Source: Burkholderia sp. Ac-20365 (GTDB lineage Bacteria > Pseudomonadota > Gammaproteobacteria > Burkholderiales > Burkholderiaceae). Taken from it: 64,000 nt of DNA. Shown in pieces: positions 63,991 to 64,000 of this stretch (position 1 is the first letter of the stretch; the number at the start of each line of letters is the position of its first letter). The notes under the pieces were generated by a model. The model did no database searches, was not told the origin of the DNA, and worked only from the letters and a program-made list of their open reading frames with translations. Made by a program: the position numbers and the translations under genes. The DNA is taken from positions 186,001 to 250,000 of the forward strand of contig NZ_JAAGPI010000002.1 of the NCBI RefSeq assembly GCF_017104715.1. Reading direction: 5' to 3'.

Positions 63991-64000
63991 ATGACTGATC
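63991..64000 (+). CDS. Start of a gene cut by the window end
   Basis: ATG at 63991 with a strong GGGGGAG Shine-Dalgarno 3 to 9 bases upstream. Only the first three codons (MTD) are visible, so no function can be given. A TATACT at 63929-63934 may be its -10 box. Confidence 0.55.

Overview
The window looks like a chromosomal segment of a Burkholderiaceae bacterium, most likely Paraburkholderia or Burkholderia. It is GC-rich with strongly G/C-ending codons. The rsmI-yraN-diaA-dolP block, a KirBac-type channel, trimeric porin, archaic pilus genes and several c-di-GMP and two-component proteins fit that group. No phage, plasmid or CRISPR locus is visible.

Layout. 1-4.4 kb: tail of an MFS transporter, amidase, dienelactone hydrolase and an orphan periplasmic branched-chain amino acid binding protein. 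4.5-12 kb: JmjC/cupin-like protein, MFS exporter, HugZ-like flavoprotein, H-NS protein with an AT-rich upstream region, CDF metal exporter, Lrp regulator, DEDDh exonuclease and MBL hydrolase. 12-16.6 kb: RlpA lipoprotein, then rsmI divergent from yraN-diaA-dolP-cytochrome c. 16.6-19.8 kb: a tRNA-Ala(CGC) with an abnormal 3' end, an OpgC-like membrane protein and a tannase-family protein. 20-30.9 kb: a stressosome module (RsbR-RsbS-RsbT), a SpoIIE-type phosphatase and three large sensor/hybrid kinases in tightly packed order, which read as one signalling operon with no sigma factor beside it. 30.9-36.3 kb: a Csu-like archaic chaperone-usher pilus operon on the minus strand, convergent with the kinases. 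36.5-50.7 kb: DUF2239 protein, chemoreceptor, NCS2 permease, Na+/H+ antiporter, EAL protein, CutC, fused indolepyruvate ferredoxin oxidoreductase and GST. 50.7-59.2 kb: KirBac channel, two small proteins, a LacI-epimerase-fructokinase operon, an EAL-CBS-GGDEF protein and an SBF-like transporter. 59.7-64 kb: secreted small protein, porin, LysR regulator and the start of one more gene.

The most unusual structure is a dispersed non-coding element of about 665 bp, present three times (37194-37858, 45432-46097 and, inverted, 62029-62692) plus a terminal fragment. It has terminal inverted repeats, perfect 34-bp palindromes and an internal 17-bp inverted pair, and it carries no transposase. The DNA around each copy shows a mirror-image composition shift: T replaces C at third codon positions on the left flank, and A replaces G on the right flank. 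The shift grows stronger towards the element. The same pattern, without an element, is centred on the aberrant tRNA-Ala at 16.66 kb. I propose this is a mutational footprint of repeated breakage with strand-specific cytosine deamination.
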